DNA from: Edaphochlamys debaryana
Lineage: Eukaryota > Chlorophyta > Chlorophyceae > Chlamydomonadales
DNA length: 64,000 bases
Direction of reading: 5' to 3'
NCBI GenBank assembly: GCA_016858145.1
Contig: JAEHOE010000063.1
Location: forward strand, 62,001-126,000
Shown here: positions 29,326-41,309 of the stretch, in pieces
How positions within the stretch are numbered: position 1 is the stretch's first letter
How the letters are laid out: each line of letters begins with the position of its first letter
Notes under the pieces: generated by a model
What the model was told of the DNA's origin: nothing
The model's database searches: none
What the model saw: the letters and a program-made list of their open reading frames with translations, nothing else
Translations under genes and position numbers: made by a program

Positions 29326-32300
29326 ATGGCGTCGGCAGCATCCGTGCTGCCGCCTGTCACGGAGGCCCTGAGCCTGCTGGACGTATCGTTCGTGAACAAC
29401 GAATGGCGAGTAAACAGCATTTCGGTCAAACATGTTGCGCCAACAGCGTCTTTACCTAGGGCCCTGGACGCTGGACAACCCCTGAGCATGATGCGTGTGT
29501 CCAGCCTGCTGGATGAACCGGGAGGCTGTCAGCTGGGGACAGCTGCGATGGACGCGTGCCGAACCCTCAACCCTCTCGGGCACCCTCTCACCGCGGGCGC
29601 AGGCACGGGACGCCAGCCACCATCCGGCGCAGCATACAGATTCTCGTGGACCACATCTCCGTGCAGAATATGCAGATGAGGTGAGGGCCGCAAAGCCTCA
29701 ACAAGGCAGTACAGCGGCAGACGTGCTGCTGGCCATCTTGGCCTCGCCGTTCGTGAACCCTGCCGCCACCTTCCCCCACAAACACAGCCGGGTGGAGGAC
29801 ATCCTGGCGGCCTTTGGCAACCCCACGCAGCAGGGCGGGACAGTGTGGAGCAAGGTGCGCGCCCTCAAACCCCCCTTCCCCGCAGCGGCCGGGGAGCTTG
29901 GGAGCCGGGGCCCTCATTGCGCTGTCGTGCGGAGGGCGGGGCCTTGTCGAGTCGAGCCTCACCCCACCTCCGACGTTGGAGGGCTGGGGGAGCGCGGCAG
30001 GGTGCAGTCTCGAGGGCCTCACTTCCTGCTGCTCACGTTACCACACAGCTTGCCACCAAGGCCGACCTCAGCCGGCTTGAGAAGCTGGAGGCCCAAGTGG
30101 ACTCCGTCCTAAACGACTGCGCGCAGCTGCGCTCGCAGCAGGTGGGTGGGTGGGGGGCGATAACAGGTTGGGAAGGGGCCTGCAGGCCAAACCTGGAAGC
30201 CCCAATGGGCCGTCTATGTGGAAGGCGCCAAGCGCGCGGCCGGGGCCGCCCGCAAACACCCCTTCCCTGACCGTGGCCGCCTCAGGCAACCCGGCTGCCG
30301 CCGGCTCTGCTGTTTCTCAGCCCCCCACCCCCTGACACCCGCTTCCGCTGCCCCTCTCTTCCACCCGCCCCTGTCTGCAGAGCGCCGCGGCGCATGCCCG
30401 CGACGACACGGCCTCCCGCCTGGACCTCCTAAGGGAGGCCCTGGGCAGCCTGGAGGCGCGCCTGGGCACCAGCTACGCACCCGACAGCAGCGGGTGGGGG
30501 TGGTGTGGTGTGGGGTGTGGGGTGGGGGAAATGGGGGTCGGCGGGTGGGGGTTGGAGCGGGTGCGGGTAGACTCTCGCGCCTCTCGCGCTGAGCGGTTGA
30601 GCCGACATCGGGCCCACGCCGTCACCGCCCGCTCTGCCCTGCATTGCCGTGCTCCACCCGGCCGGGCCTTGTCCCGCAGGTGTGACCAGTACGGTGGGGC
30701 CGGGGCCGGGCGGCGGGGCCACGGCGGCGGCGGCGGGGGCGCCTACTCGCCCAGCAAGCTGGCGCTGGCGGCGGCGGGGGGCCGGGGTGTGCCCAGTGTG
30801 CCCACGGGCTCCATCCTCGACCGCATCTCCCGCCTGGAGCGGAGGGCAGACGCTCTGGCGGAGATGGGCGCACGTGCAGAGGTGCGTGCCTGCGGGCAGG
30901 GGGGGGAGGGGTGGGACGGGGGGGCGCTGGGTGTGGTTGAGCGAAGGCCGGCAGTGCGCCGCTAGTGCGCCCCGCAGAGGGTTTCTCACGGCAGGTAGTG
31001 CATGGGGCATTTGAGGGGGGGCTTGAAGAGTAATGGTGATGGCAGCGCCGGGCCCGGGGGTGGAGGTGGTGGGGTCGGGTGGGCTTTGCCTATGCAGGGC
31101 GTCAATTAGGAGGGTCCAGCAGGGCGGCGAACGCAGAGGCGCGCCCAGGATTTGCACGGCGGCGCGGAGGGAGCATCGGGGCCGCAAAGTCAATTCCATA
31201 CTGTACGGCACGGCACGGCACCCACCTGAGCCGACCCACATCGCCCCGCAGGATGAGTCATCGATGCTGGTGGGGCGGCTGCGGGAGATGGAGCCGCGGA
31301 TCGAGGTGGGCGGCTCGGGGCCTGCCGGGACCTTACTCGGGCCCTGGTGGGGCCTTGCTCGGGGCCCAGCGGGGACCTTGCTCGGGGCCTGGCGGGGCCT
31401 CACGGGCCTGTGTTGGAAGGGGACGGGTGGTCATGTGCGGGTCTACAGCCGCAGGAGAGGCTCCGCGCCAGACCGCGCGCCCAGTGCCCGGAAGGCATTG
31501 CACCGGTGTTCAGCCCGCATGGGCGCTACCCCTGCACTCACTTGGGCGGGGGCGGGGGCAGGGTTCGATGGGCTGCAGGGTCTGCATCTGCGTCGAGTAC
31601 GTGGGAGGTGGCGAGTGGCTTCCTCAGGCCACAAGGGACGTGCGGCGACCCCATGCCTCACACAGCCCCATTGCTACTGTCTTCCCTGGGCTTCAAGGCA
31701 CGTGGCTTAGACGCCCCCTGGCCCGCTCCCCTACCGCAGGCTCAGCTCGGGCACCTCCGGGGCGACATCAAGCAGGTGCGGCCTGGGTGGCGTGGGTGCG
31801 GCGGAGGAAGGCAACGGGTCACACCCACCAGGGGCTAGCCAAGCCGGCCAGACCACCTTGGTGTTGTTTTGACGGTGCCGGTGCTACTCGCTTGCACCAG
31901 AATTTCGCATGGAGGCTGACGTGGAGAGCTCCTCCCACCCCCTTACAACCCTGCCCACTCCGCCCTCTCCTCCCCTCCCATCTCCCCTCTCCTCCCCTTG
32001 CCTCACCCCAGGCCCTTGCCCTGGCCGCCGCCTCTACCCGCATGGAGGCTGACGTGGAGAGCTCCTCCCGCGTCAAGGAGGCGGAGAAGCGTCTGTTAGC
32101 GAGACTGCAGAGCGTGGAGGCGGGGCTGGAGGGGAAGATCGCAAACCTGTCGGCCGCCTCGGGCGTGGCGCTGGCCAGCGAGCTCGACAAGCGCCTCAAC
32201 GGCGTGTACGACCACGTGGACATGCAGGTGCGCGCGCACGTGTACGGCATGGGCACGGATCGGCCGTACGGTGCCGTACCGCGCGGGGCAGGGCCCTGCA

Positions 32301-35300
32301 GGGCAGGGCGTGCACGTGTGGGTTTGGTGTCAGAGGCTGGGTGTCTGAGCCACCGATCGCACAGCCGTGGGCCTTGTCGCCAGCGACGTGCGCACAGACA
32401 GCCCCACCTGCCCCCTTCCAACCCCCCCCCCCCCCCTCCCCCCCCTGTCAGGTCCAGCGCCTGGGCTCCGACGTGGACCGCCTGGCCCGTGACAAGGTGG
32501 ACCTGGCCTCCCTGGAGCACTACTCGCAGCGCGTGTCGGCGCTGTTCGAGAACGTGGCGGGTGGGGTGTGTGTGTGTACTGGGGGGGTGGGTGGGGCACC
32601 CTGCCACCCTCGTGCATGGACGTGGCGGGTGGGGTGCGTACGTTGTCAGCTTGGGAGGACGCGCAGGAGAGCACCCCTGGCGCAAGCTGCAACACCCCCA
32701 TCATACTCGGTTGATTCTGTGGTGTCGGGGTGCGGGGTGCGGGAAGAGCTTCGGGTTGGTGTGTCGACTCTGTTTGAGAACGTGGCGGGTAGGGGGCGGG
32801 GGTCTGGTGAGGGCTTGGAGGGGTGTGGGGTGGGGTGGGAAAGTCCCATGTGCGTGTTGATGTGTTGACGCTATTTGCGCCCTCGTGCAGCCTCTGCAGC
32901 CATAGGAATCTGCCAGCGTCACGGCCCAACACCCCTGTCGCGCTCCGCGTTCCCCGCCTCCTGCGTGCCGTCAGCTCCTTCCTCCCTCTTCCCCATCCCT
33001 TAACCTCCCCTCTTCCCCCCCCTCCCCTATGCGCCAGGGGGCCTGGCGGACGAGGTGGCGGCGCTGGCCGGTCAGCTGCGGTCTGAGGTGGCCGGCGTCG
33101 GGCGGGAGGTGGAGGAGGCGGCGGCCAAGGGGCAGGTGGGCGGACGCGGGGGGACCTGGAGCTGGGGCTGGGCCTGGGGTTCGTGGACGCGTGGGGCTTG
33201 GGAGGCCCCACGGCGCCCTCGCCGTGTGGGTTGCAGCGTCAGGATCCCTTCGGGGCTGTGCGGATGCGTTGCGGCGCTCTGCGGTGAGTGATACCTGGGC
33301 GCCGCTTACCCACGCGTACCGCAAGCGTCTCATGCGTGTTCCTGCACGCCCCCCCCTACTCTCCCTCCCTCCCTCTGGGGCTCCCAACACACAGGCGCTG
33401 CAGTCTACAGTGCGGGAGGAGGCGGAGGGTCTGCGGGCGCTGTCGGAGCAGGTCAAGGAGGCGGTGGCGGCGGTGCAGGTGGGGCATTGGGGGGAGGGTG
33501 GTAGGGAGGGTGCTGGATGGGGGCAGGGCGAGGAGTACGGAGCCTAGTGCCGTGGAGGGCCTGGGGGGAGGACCTTTCTGGCCAAGGCTTCAGCGCAGGC
33601 GGGAGCTCAGGAGGGCTTCCCCGCCTTGGGACTGCCTCTTGCTTGGGTCATCTCTTCCTGGCCAGCCATCCACCTGCTACGTCCCTGTTCCCCTCATCAT
33701 GCCCCTCCATTCGACCCCCGTCCCTCCCACCGCCTCCCAACTCCCAACCGCCAACCCCCAACTCCCAACCGCCCCCCAGGAGTCCCTGTCCGCCACGCCG
33801 CGCATGCTGGAGGAGAACCGCTCGCTCGTACGGCAGGCCATGTCGGACAGCGAGCAGCTACAGCGGGCCGTGGCGGGTGAGCGGTGGGGTGGGGTGGGGT
33901 GGGTGAGCGACGCAAGGGTACAAGGGTGCTGCTGAAGGCTGCACAGTTGACTGCCATATTCATGCGGCGGGTGAGCGGGGCGGGGTGGGGGTGGCGGCTG
34001 AGCGGTGGGGTGGGTGGGCTTTCGCCTCTCATAGCGCCCTGGAGCTGCAGTCTCACTCCCCCCCTTACTTACCCCCCTCCCCCCTCTTGCCTCCCCCCCC
34101 CAGGCCTCAACTCCGCCATGTCCTCCACCTCCAGCGCCCTGGAGCTGCAGTCCCACAAGCTGGGGCAGGTGGGGCACAAGCTGGCGGGGCTGCAGCAGGA
34201 CGTGGCAGGGGTCAAGGACACGCTGTTCGGCGGGCTGGCGGCGGCGGCGGCGGCAGCCGCCGGCGAGTACGACAGTGGCGGCGGCGGAGGCGGCGGGCCG
34301 TCGGCATCTGGGTCATCGGTGAGTGGAGCGGGGCGTGGCGGGGGCGGAGGGTTGGGGAGGAGGGGTAAAGTCCGGCGGGAAGGGGCCTGCGGGGTCCGCT
34401 TGCTGTGCCCGTTTTGTCTGCCCTGCACCGCTTGATTGGCTCCACTACCCCGCTACGTGTTTGCAACCCCCTACCCCGAAACACCCCCCTCAACCCCCCA
34501 AATCCCCCTTCCCCCCCCCCAGCTGGTTGCCAAGATCGCCGCCCTGGACCGAGCAGTGCAGGACCTGCACGGACTGGCCAGCGGCAAGGTGGGGAGGGAT
34601 GGGCGGGGGCACGGGGCGAGGGTACGGACGGGGGGTATGGAGGGAGGCGGGGGCAGTGCCTGAGGGGTGGAGGCAGAGGGCGTGGGGCCTGGGAGGGGGG
34701 GGGGCATCAGGGAGGCGGCGGGGACATGCTACCGAGAAGGCGGCCAGGTGGGAACGTGCGGACGGCTGTGCCAGAAGGGTATCCTCACAGGTGCGATCCG
34801 GTGGCCTGGGTCGCCGTACCCCTGTCGCTTTCCGACCCTTGCTGACCCGACGCCCCCCGTGCCAATGAATGGGCTTGCCCCCGCCTGCCCCTACGCACCG
34901 CCCCATGACTGCCCCCACGCCACACGCAACCCATACCCGCACCCTACCCACCCCTCTTGCCCTCCGCCCCTCCTCCTCCCGCCCCAAAGGCGGAAGACAC
35001 CCTCGCCCGCGACCTGGAGCGCCGCCTGCCACAGCCCAGGCCCGTACACATCCCCCTCCGACCCACTCCCTGTTATCCCCCCCCTCTCCTGCCTCCCACT
35101 GCCGCCCCCCCCTTACCCCCCCTTCCCCTTAGGCCGATGACGCCCTGGCCCGCGACCTGGAGCGCCGCCTGGCCTCCCTGTCCCGGCAGGCGGACGTGAC
35201 GGCCGAGGGGCTGCGCTCGCTCTCGTCCACCGCCTTCAAGCGCGCGGACGAACACGCGTCGGCCATACAGCGACTCACGCTGGTGGGGGGGGGGCGTCGC

Positions 35301-37259
35301 GGGGTGGGGGGTGGTGTTCTGGGGGGTGGGAGTTGTGGGTGGCACGGTGGGTGTTTGAGGGTGGGGTTTCCCGGGGTGCATGTGAAGCCGCCGCGGGGCC
35401 CTGTGGTGTGGGGTTGAAGGGTGTGGTGGTTTGGCAGCACCGTTGCGCTGGTGTTGTAGGGGCGCCTCGCGCAGTGGAAGCGCGGTGGCAGGTGGCGGGT
35501 GCGGTGCAGGAGGGGCAAACTTGTGGCACTCTTCCTCCCCCCCCTCTTCTCCATCTTCACCTCCACAACCTACCGGTATGCATACCTCCCCATGCCCCCT
35601 TCCCTTGCCCCCCCTCCTCCCCCCCCACACCACACAGGCCGTGACGGGCAACCTGGAGGAGCGGCCCACCACCACCACCGTCAAACACCTGATCGAGACG
35701 GCGGCACTGGAGGCAAGCGGGCCGGGGCCGGGAAGGGCTGGGGCAGCACGTGGGTAGCACTGTGCTACTCCTTGGCCCCAGAGCTCACTGATGCCCACGC
35801 TTGAGTCTGGGGCTTGATGTCTACCGCAAGTCTGGGTCGGCACACGGCCCCCTCTCTCAACCTCCTGGAAACTCAGCCTCGTGCCTCGGCCGGGGTTGAG
35901 AGGAGGTCAATGACTCGAGGGCGGGCCTTGGGGCTGCCGGCTTTGCCTCCCAGCCCCTCTGCCCCCTCGCGCCCCTTTGCGTCCCCAACTTTGCCTCCAA
36001 CCCCTATCCCTAGCCCCTTCCATCTTGCCCATCCTCCTCTTGCCTTCCTCCCTCCCTCCCTCCCCCCCTGTCAGGTCCGTGAGCGCTGCGACAACGCCCT
36101 GGCCCCCCTGTGGGACGCCGTGCGCATCCTGCAGTCGGGCCTGAGGGACGCGGCGGGGGAGCTCAAGGCGGTGGGGGCGGCGGTCGGGGGCGTGCAGCAG
36201 GCGCAGGTGCGGCTGGACGGGTAGGGGAGGGGAGGGGAGGGAAGGGGGCAAGGAAGGGTGCCCCAGGTGGGCGAGGTCTGGCCCACGCCATCATGTGGCC
36301 GTGCTATGCCATGCTGCGCTGGGGGGGGGCCAAGGATTGCAGCATTGACACAGTGGACACTGGGTGTGGCCGCTTTGCGACCCGCCCGTGCTGTGCCGCG
36401 CTATGCTGTGCCGTACCATGCTGTGCCGTGCCATGCTGTGCCGCAGACGGACGCTCGGTCCAAGGTGGCCACGGACCGGTCGTCCGTCATGGCGGCACTC
36501 AGGAAGGTGGGCGGGGCCCAGGTCCTGGCAGGTACCCATACAGTCACGCGGTTTCCTTGGGCGCCTTACCAGTTCCTTCTCTCGGCCCCCCGGCCCGCCC
36601 TTAACCGTCTCGTCCGCCCGGTCTTGTCCCCCCCCTCGTCCCCTCCTCCCCCCCCCCCCCCGCGTCCCCTCCTCTCCCCCCCCCTCAGGCCCTGGACGAC
36701 GAACCTTCCGCCCATCCCTCTCTTTCCCTTTCCCTTTCCCCTGTACCCCCCCCCCCCCCTTCTCCCTTCCCAGGCTCTGGATGACAAACCATCAGCCCAT
36801 CCTCCTCTCACGGTACCGCCACGGCCCCCTTTCCCCGTCCCCCCCCCCTCCTCCCCCCCCCCTCTCAGGCCCTGGATGACGAGGTGGGCGCCCTGCGCTC
36901 CCAGGTGGAGGCCCGCCTGTCGGGCATGGAGGGCGATATACGGCAGGCGGCCGAGCAGCTCGAGCTGCACGCACAGGTACGGCACGGCACGGCAGGTCGT
37001 TAGCGGTGCCCACGTGCACTGGCCTCAGGCGCTTGGGGGGCCAGCAAATTCAATCCTCCTGTCCGGGATCCCTCCCTCCCTTTCGACTTCCTCCCTTTCA
37101 CAACCGCAAGACACGTTCCAAAACCCACCTCTTTGCGCCCCCCTCCCCCCACCCCCCCCTCAGCTCCAGGACCGGCTCACGCGCCTCACCACGGCCGTAG
37201 AGGAGCAGTTGGCCACGCAGGTGGGGGGGGGGAAGGAGAAGGGGAGAGTGGGCTGGGGG

Positions 37260-37294
<35 letters not shown>

Positions 37295-40200
37295 TCGGAC
37301 GCGTCAAAGGTTAGTGCCCCCGAGCGTTGATCGCCGCGGCTTCTCCTTTGCCTCATGTAGAACACAGCGGAAACGACCCGGTGCCCTTCATGCCTCCCGG
37401 TCTCGTTGTGCCCCTCCTCTTGCGGAAGGGTCGGCCCTGTCACCACAATGACAACCCTGCCTGCCCCCCCCCCTCTCCTCATCCTCAGGTGGCGGCCTGG
37501 CGCACCGGCACCCAGCAGCTGCGCTCCGAGCTGGGGGGCCGCGTGGAGGCGGCGGCGGCGGGGCTGGGGGCGCGGCTGGAGGCGGTGGAGGCGGAGTCAC
37601 GGCGGACGGCCGAGGACCTGCAGGTCTGTTTGTGCGGGGAAGCGGGGCAGAGTGGGGGTGGAGCCAAGGCGCTGTGGTGCCGGATGCTGTTGCCGAACTG
37701 CCGCGCGCGCTCAGCCTGCCCCAGCCCCCGGCAGGCCTTCCATCACCATCCCTCCACACACACCCCTCTAACCCCCTCCCCCCTCCTGTCAGGCCGTCAC
37801 CGACCTGGCCGCCTCCAAGCCCGGCGAGGCGGCGGTGCGGGAGCTGTGCGGCTCCCTGGCCCGATCGCTGGCGAGGCAGGAGCTGGCGAGATACGCGGAG
37901 AAGGACGAGATGAAGTGGACGGTGAGAGGGGGGGGAGGGGCGTTGGATGAATGGAGGGGGTGGTGTAGCTGGGTGGGAAAGGGGGCTGGCGCGAGTGCCG
38001 CGTCGCGGCCAGAGTAGCAGCCGGGGTAGTCTCGCTCGGTCGGATTATGACGGAGCGAGACTGACCTGGGTGCTGCTCTGGCGCGTGTGGACTGAGGCTG
38101 GGAGATGGAGGTGGAGGTCAGGGACACAGGGGTATCACGGTGAGAGACGCACATCACTGCGCTTGGCTTGGACCCACGTTGCATGCCGTGTCAGCCCCGC
38201 CGGCGTACCGCCTCAAATCACACCGCCCCTCCCCCTCGTCCCCCTCCCCAACCCCCCCCCCCCCCTCAGGTGTGGCTGGAGGAGCAGAGCCGCCACCAGT
38301 CCCACCTGGTGACGCAGGGGGACCTCACCTCCGCGCTCGAGACGGCCTCGCGCCAGATAAAGCAGGAGCTGGACGGCACCGCAATGACGCGCGCGGACGA
38401 GGTGGGGGTGTTGATGGACGGGGGTACGTGGGAGGGCTGAATGGGGGGATGGATGGATGGGGTAGGGGGGACGGAGGGGGTCGGAGAGGGGGGCGTATGT
38501 GAGGAGGTCAGGCAGGAGCTGGACGGCACCGCACGCAATGACGCGCGCGGATGAGGTGCGTGCCGGCTCGCTCCCATATCCACGCGCTCCTGGCTGGTGT
38601 CTGTAGCTCCCACCACCCCGACCTCAGCCTAGGGCGCAGGGGAAACAGTTTGTGGTGCAGGTCTCAGGGGCCCCAGGGCAGCCGTTCACACGGGAGGATC
38701 CTCGCACGTGAACAAGAGGGAACCCCAGGGCAAGCGGGTGAGGTGCGTGCCCCAACCCTCACCCCTCTCCTGGTATCGACTCCCAACTGAACCCCCCGCC
38801 CCCACCCTGCTAACCCCACCCCCGCCCCCACCCCGGCCTCCACCCCTCCGCCCCTCCTCCCCTGCAGCTGCGGCGCGGCTTTGCCTCGCTGCGTGGGGAG
38901 GTGGACGCCCGACTGCGGGCCACGGGCAGCAAGGTGGAGGTGCAGGAGATGCGGGTGCAGGTGGGCGGGGGGGAGGGTGGAAGGGGTGGCTGTGGGGGTG
39001 CCGAGAGGGCTGCGTGGGGCTGGGATTGCTGGCGTCAAGGAATGCAGCTGCGGCTTTCTCTGAACCCCTAGGGATCCTCAGCACCCTGTCTTGGATTCCC
39101 TCGCCGCACCGCAGGACCTGGAGACGGCGGTGGCGGCGTGTGCGAGCAAAAAGGTGCGTGGGGCCCTCCGGTGGTGCGCTGGCTCACCGCACTCGCCAGC
39201 CCAGTCGCCAGTCCTCGGCTGGTCCCTCCGCAGTCGCCAACCCCCTAGCCTCGCAATGGACTTGTTCCCCCCCCCCCTCCTTCCACCTCCCCCCTCCCCC
39301 CCTCCTCAGGAGGTGGAGGAGCTGGTCACCTCAGTCATCGCCGCCAGGGCCGACCGCGCGGGTCTGGAGGCGCGGCTGCAGCAGGTGGCGGAGGAGGCGG
39401 GGGAGGCGGGGGCGGGGCTCACGGTGCTGAGGGCGGAGGCGGTCACGCGCAGGTGAGGGCGAGGGGTGGGGTGGGGGGGCGATGTATAGGGCGGTGGGAG
39501 GGGGGAGGGGGGCCTTAGGCGCAGATGGGGACGTCACGCGCAGGCGAGGGTGGGCCGAGGGGTGGGGGCGCCGATGCCGACGCAGGGGCCGTGCTTGTTT
39601 AGCAAGGGTGAGGTTTGCGGGGATGGCTTTCTTCTGCATCTTAAGGCCGTGATCCCACCTAGCTGGCTGACCTCCTCAACCCCCCCTCTACCCCTCTCTC
39701 ACCCCCCCCCCCCCCACACACACAGTGAGATGAACGCCGAGCTGGCCCGCAAGGTGGATCTGGCCGCCTACCTGGCGCAGGGGAGCGCACGGGCGGCAGC
39801 AGCCAACGCAGGTGGGGCGTGCGCGTGCGCGTGCGCGCGTGCCCGTGCCCGTGCCCGTGCGTGTGTCGTCAGGATGGTATTTAGTTCGCGGCCGTTGCGG
39901 GAACGGGGGCAGAGGGCCCTCGGTCGTGGAGGGTCGTTGGGAGCAGGGCACAAAGGGCTGCAGCTGGTGCTGGTGCTGGGGCCCCGAGCTGGGGCCGGGG
40001 TCGAGTTGAGGGGCCTGGCGCTCTAGGTTCATCCTTGCGTGCCGTCCGCCTTCTTCCCCCCCCCCCCTGCGCAACCTGCCCCGTGAGATCAATGCTCTCT
40101 CGCCGCTTCTTGCCCCATTGCAGGGGCTCTGGTGGGGGCCGCGGCGGCCGCGCTCTCGCCGCCCCCCTCGCCCCCGCGGAGAGCAGCGCGGGAGGACCGC

Positions 40201-40320
40201 GAGAGGGACCGGGACCGAGCCGCCGGGGCCCTGGACCTGGCGGCACGGGCGGGGCTGGGGTCGGGGGCCGCGGCGGCGGCTCGGGCAGTGGAGCGGCTGC
40301 GGCTGGGGGGTCAGGCGTGA
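29326..40320 (+). CDS. Large coiled-coil protein of about 28 exons, unknown function
   Basis: Starts at ATG 29,326 (MASAASVLPPVTEALSLLDV) and ends at TGA 40,318-40,320 after RAVERLRLGGQA. About 28 short exons, nearly all flanked by phase-0 introns, give an estimated 1,100 residues. Supported exons include 29,604-29,854 (ADVLLAILASPFVNPA), 30,049-30,141, about 32,012-32,226 (KEAEKRLLARLQSVEAGLE), 33,394-33,478, 34,104-34,318, 35,134-35,281, 36,870-36,975, 37,488-37,622, 37,793-37,921, 39,310-39,453 and 40,123-40,320. Most carry amphipathic heptad-like Leu/Ala/Glu/Arg/Gln patterns (ISRLERRADALAEMG, LRSELGGRVEAAAAGL) typical of coiled coils. No enzymatic motif, signal peptide or membrane segment is seen. 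A structural or cytoskeletal role is possible but not shown. The junction near 29.5-29.7 kb is ambiguous in frame. Several junctions are duplicated in tandem. Confidence 0.7.
31320..31400. repeat. Imperfect G/C-rich tandem repeat
   Basis: About four units resembling GGGGCCTTGCTCGGGGCC in an intron of the coiled-coil gene, after the exon encoding LVGRLREMEPRIE. Confidence 0.75.
31909..32069 (+). repeat. Duplicated exon segment (RMEADVESSS) in the coiled-coil gene
   Basis: About 30 bp encoding MEADVESSS at about 32,039-32,069 is also present at 31,909-31,938 in the preceding intron. The copies are separated by a pyrimidine tract and the acceptor CACCCCAG. Confidence 0.85.
34024..35180 (+). repeat. 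Two further exon-start duplications in the coiled-coil gene
   Basis: GCCCTGGAGCTGCAGTC occurs at 34,041-34,057 and in the coding exon at about 34,136-34,152. The exon start encoding ADDALARDLERRL (about 35,134-35,172) has an upstream copy at about 34,989-35,028 (ADDA changed to AEDT). Pyrimidine tracts with an acceptor lie between the copies in both cases. Confidence 0.83.
36383..36445. repeat. Four-unit GCTGTGCCG-type repeat
   Basis: About 15-bp units (CATGCTGTGCCGTGC and variants) in tandem, directly before the exon start encoding TDARSKVATDRSSV in the coiled-coil gene. Confidence 0.8.
36685..36892 (+). repeat. Three copies of the exon start CAG|GCCCTGGATGACGA
   Basis: Acceptor plus ALDDE-coding start occurs at about 36,687-36,703, 36,771-36,790 and 36,867-36,885. 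Only the last continues into coding sequence (ALDDEVGALRSQVEARL). All three have long C/T tracts upstream, giving three consecutive acceptor-like sites. Confidence 0.85.
37261..37292. repeat. (TG)n microsatellite
   Basis: About 14 TG dinucleotides after the donor of the exon encoding LTTAVEEQLATQ in the coiled-coil gene. Similar short TG/CA runs are at 1,372-1,393 and 2,579-2,594. Confidence 0.95.
38376..39560 (+). repeat. Two exon-end duplications near the 3' part of the coiled-coil gene
   Basis: The tail encoding ELDGTAMTRADE with its donor (about 38,368-38,401) recurs at about 38,514-38,553 with a small insertion. The tail encoding VTRR (about 39,433-39,452) and its G-rich intron start recur at about 39,531-39,583. 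Confidence 0.82.
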
Positions 40321-41309
40321 TGCGTGGGCGCGCGGGCGGGTGGGTGGGTGGGGGGCTGCTCGCTCGCTTCCAGCGCGCTAGCGCCTGCGCGCGCGGAGGT
40401 GCGATGCCGGGGGGAGAGGGCTGGAGCTGGCGCGGACGGCTCGTGGGCGTTTGGGGCCCTGGAGCGGCGCGGATGCCGTACAGCTGTCGCGTGGATCCAG
40501 GATTCAGTGGTGGGGCCACTGGTTCCGGATCCAGGATGCGATCCCAGGACGCTGGGCTGGAACTTGCCCGGTGGCGGCGCCGGCGCGGCCCGCGCTGATG
40601 CCTGTGGGGCCACCGCGTGCGAGGACGGACGCGGGGCTCCGTCAGCCGCGGCGGCTGGCGTACCTCCTCCGAGGTACCGTACGGTACGGTCCGCGTCCGG
40701 CGTCCGGCGTCCGCGCAACCCCTCCGAGGGCGGCAGGTGGGCGAGGAAGGGCGGTGGCGTGCGCGAGGGCAAGCGGGCGAGGGCAGGAACGGCGCGGCGG
40801 GGGGCTTGTTGTGCCAGGTGCCGCGGGCTGGGGAAGTGCGGGAACACGCCGGGGCTGAGGAGGGCGTCTCATTACTTGACGTGCCATGACTGTACACCGC
40901 GTTTAAAGCAAGTGACGGAACGCATCACACTTGCGCTGCTGCAGAGCGCTTGTGCCAAGAGGGCGCAACGGGTGGAGGTACGGATCAAAGCACAAAACTC
41001 CATAAAAGGCGTTTTTGGGCAGCGTTTTGCCGGCAGCCTGACAACTTCCCAACAGCTTTGCATATGGCGTGTGCAGCAGCTTTCGCGCGATTCAGGAGCG
41101 ACTGAGCGACCTGAGTAAAGTGCGTTCCCGTGCGCGGTCAATTACGGGTGAAGCCGGCCGCCCACAGCGCTGGATTACCATGGTCGACGTTCTTTTCTCA
41201 GCCGAAAGCTTAGTTAGACAATAGCGGTACCTGCTACCGGACCCCGTCGCTCGCTCGCAAACAATAGCCCACACGCCGGAGTGGTAGGGGGGGCGCGTTT
41301 CAAGCGTAT
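40321..41309. other. Intergenic region upstream of the first cyclase
   Basis: No gene recognised. It should hold the 3' UTR of the coiled-coil gene and the promoter of the cyclase. A TATA-like CATAAAAGG lies at 41,001-41,009, about 300 bp before the cyclase ATG; its use is unproven. Confidence 0.5.

Noticed and set aside
29604..29690. Alternative frame in the second exon of the coiled-coil gene (RRSIQILVDHISVQNMQMR)
   Set aside because: It looks protein-like but would need an intron of only about 35-40 bp before ADVLLAILASPF. The frame with no extra intron was preferred, with the ambiguity noted.
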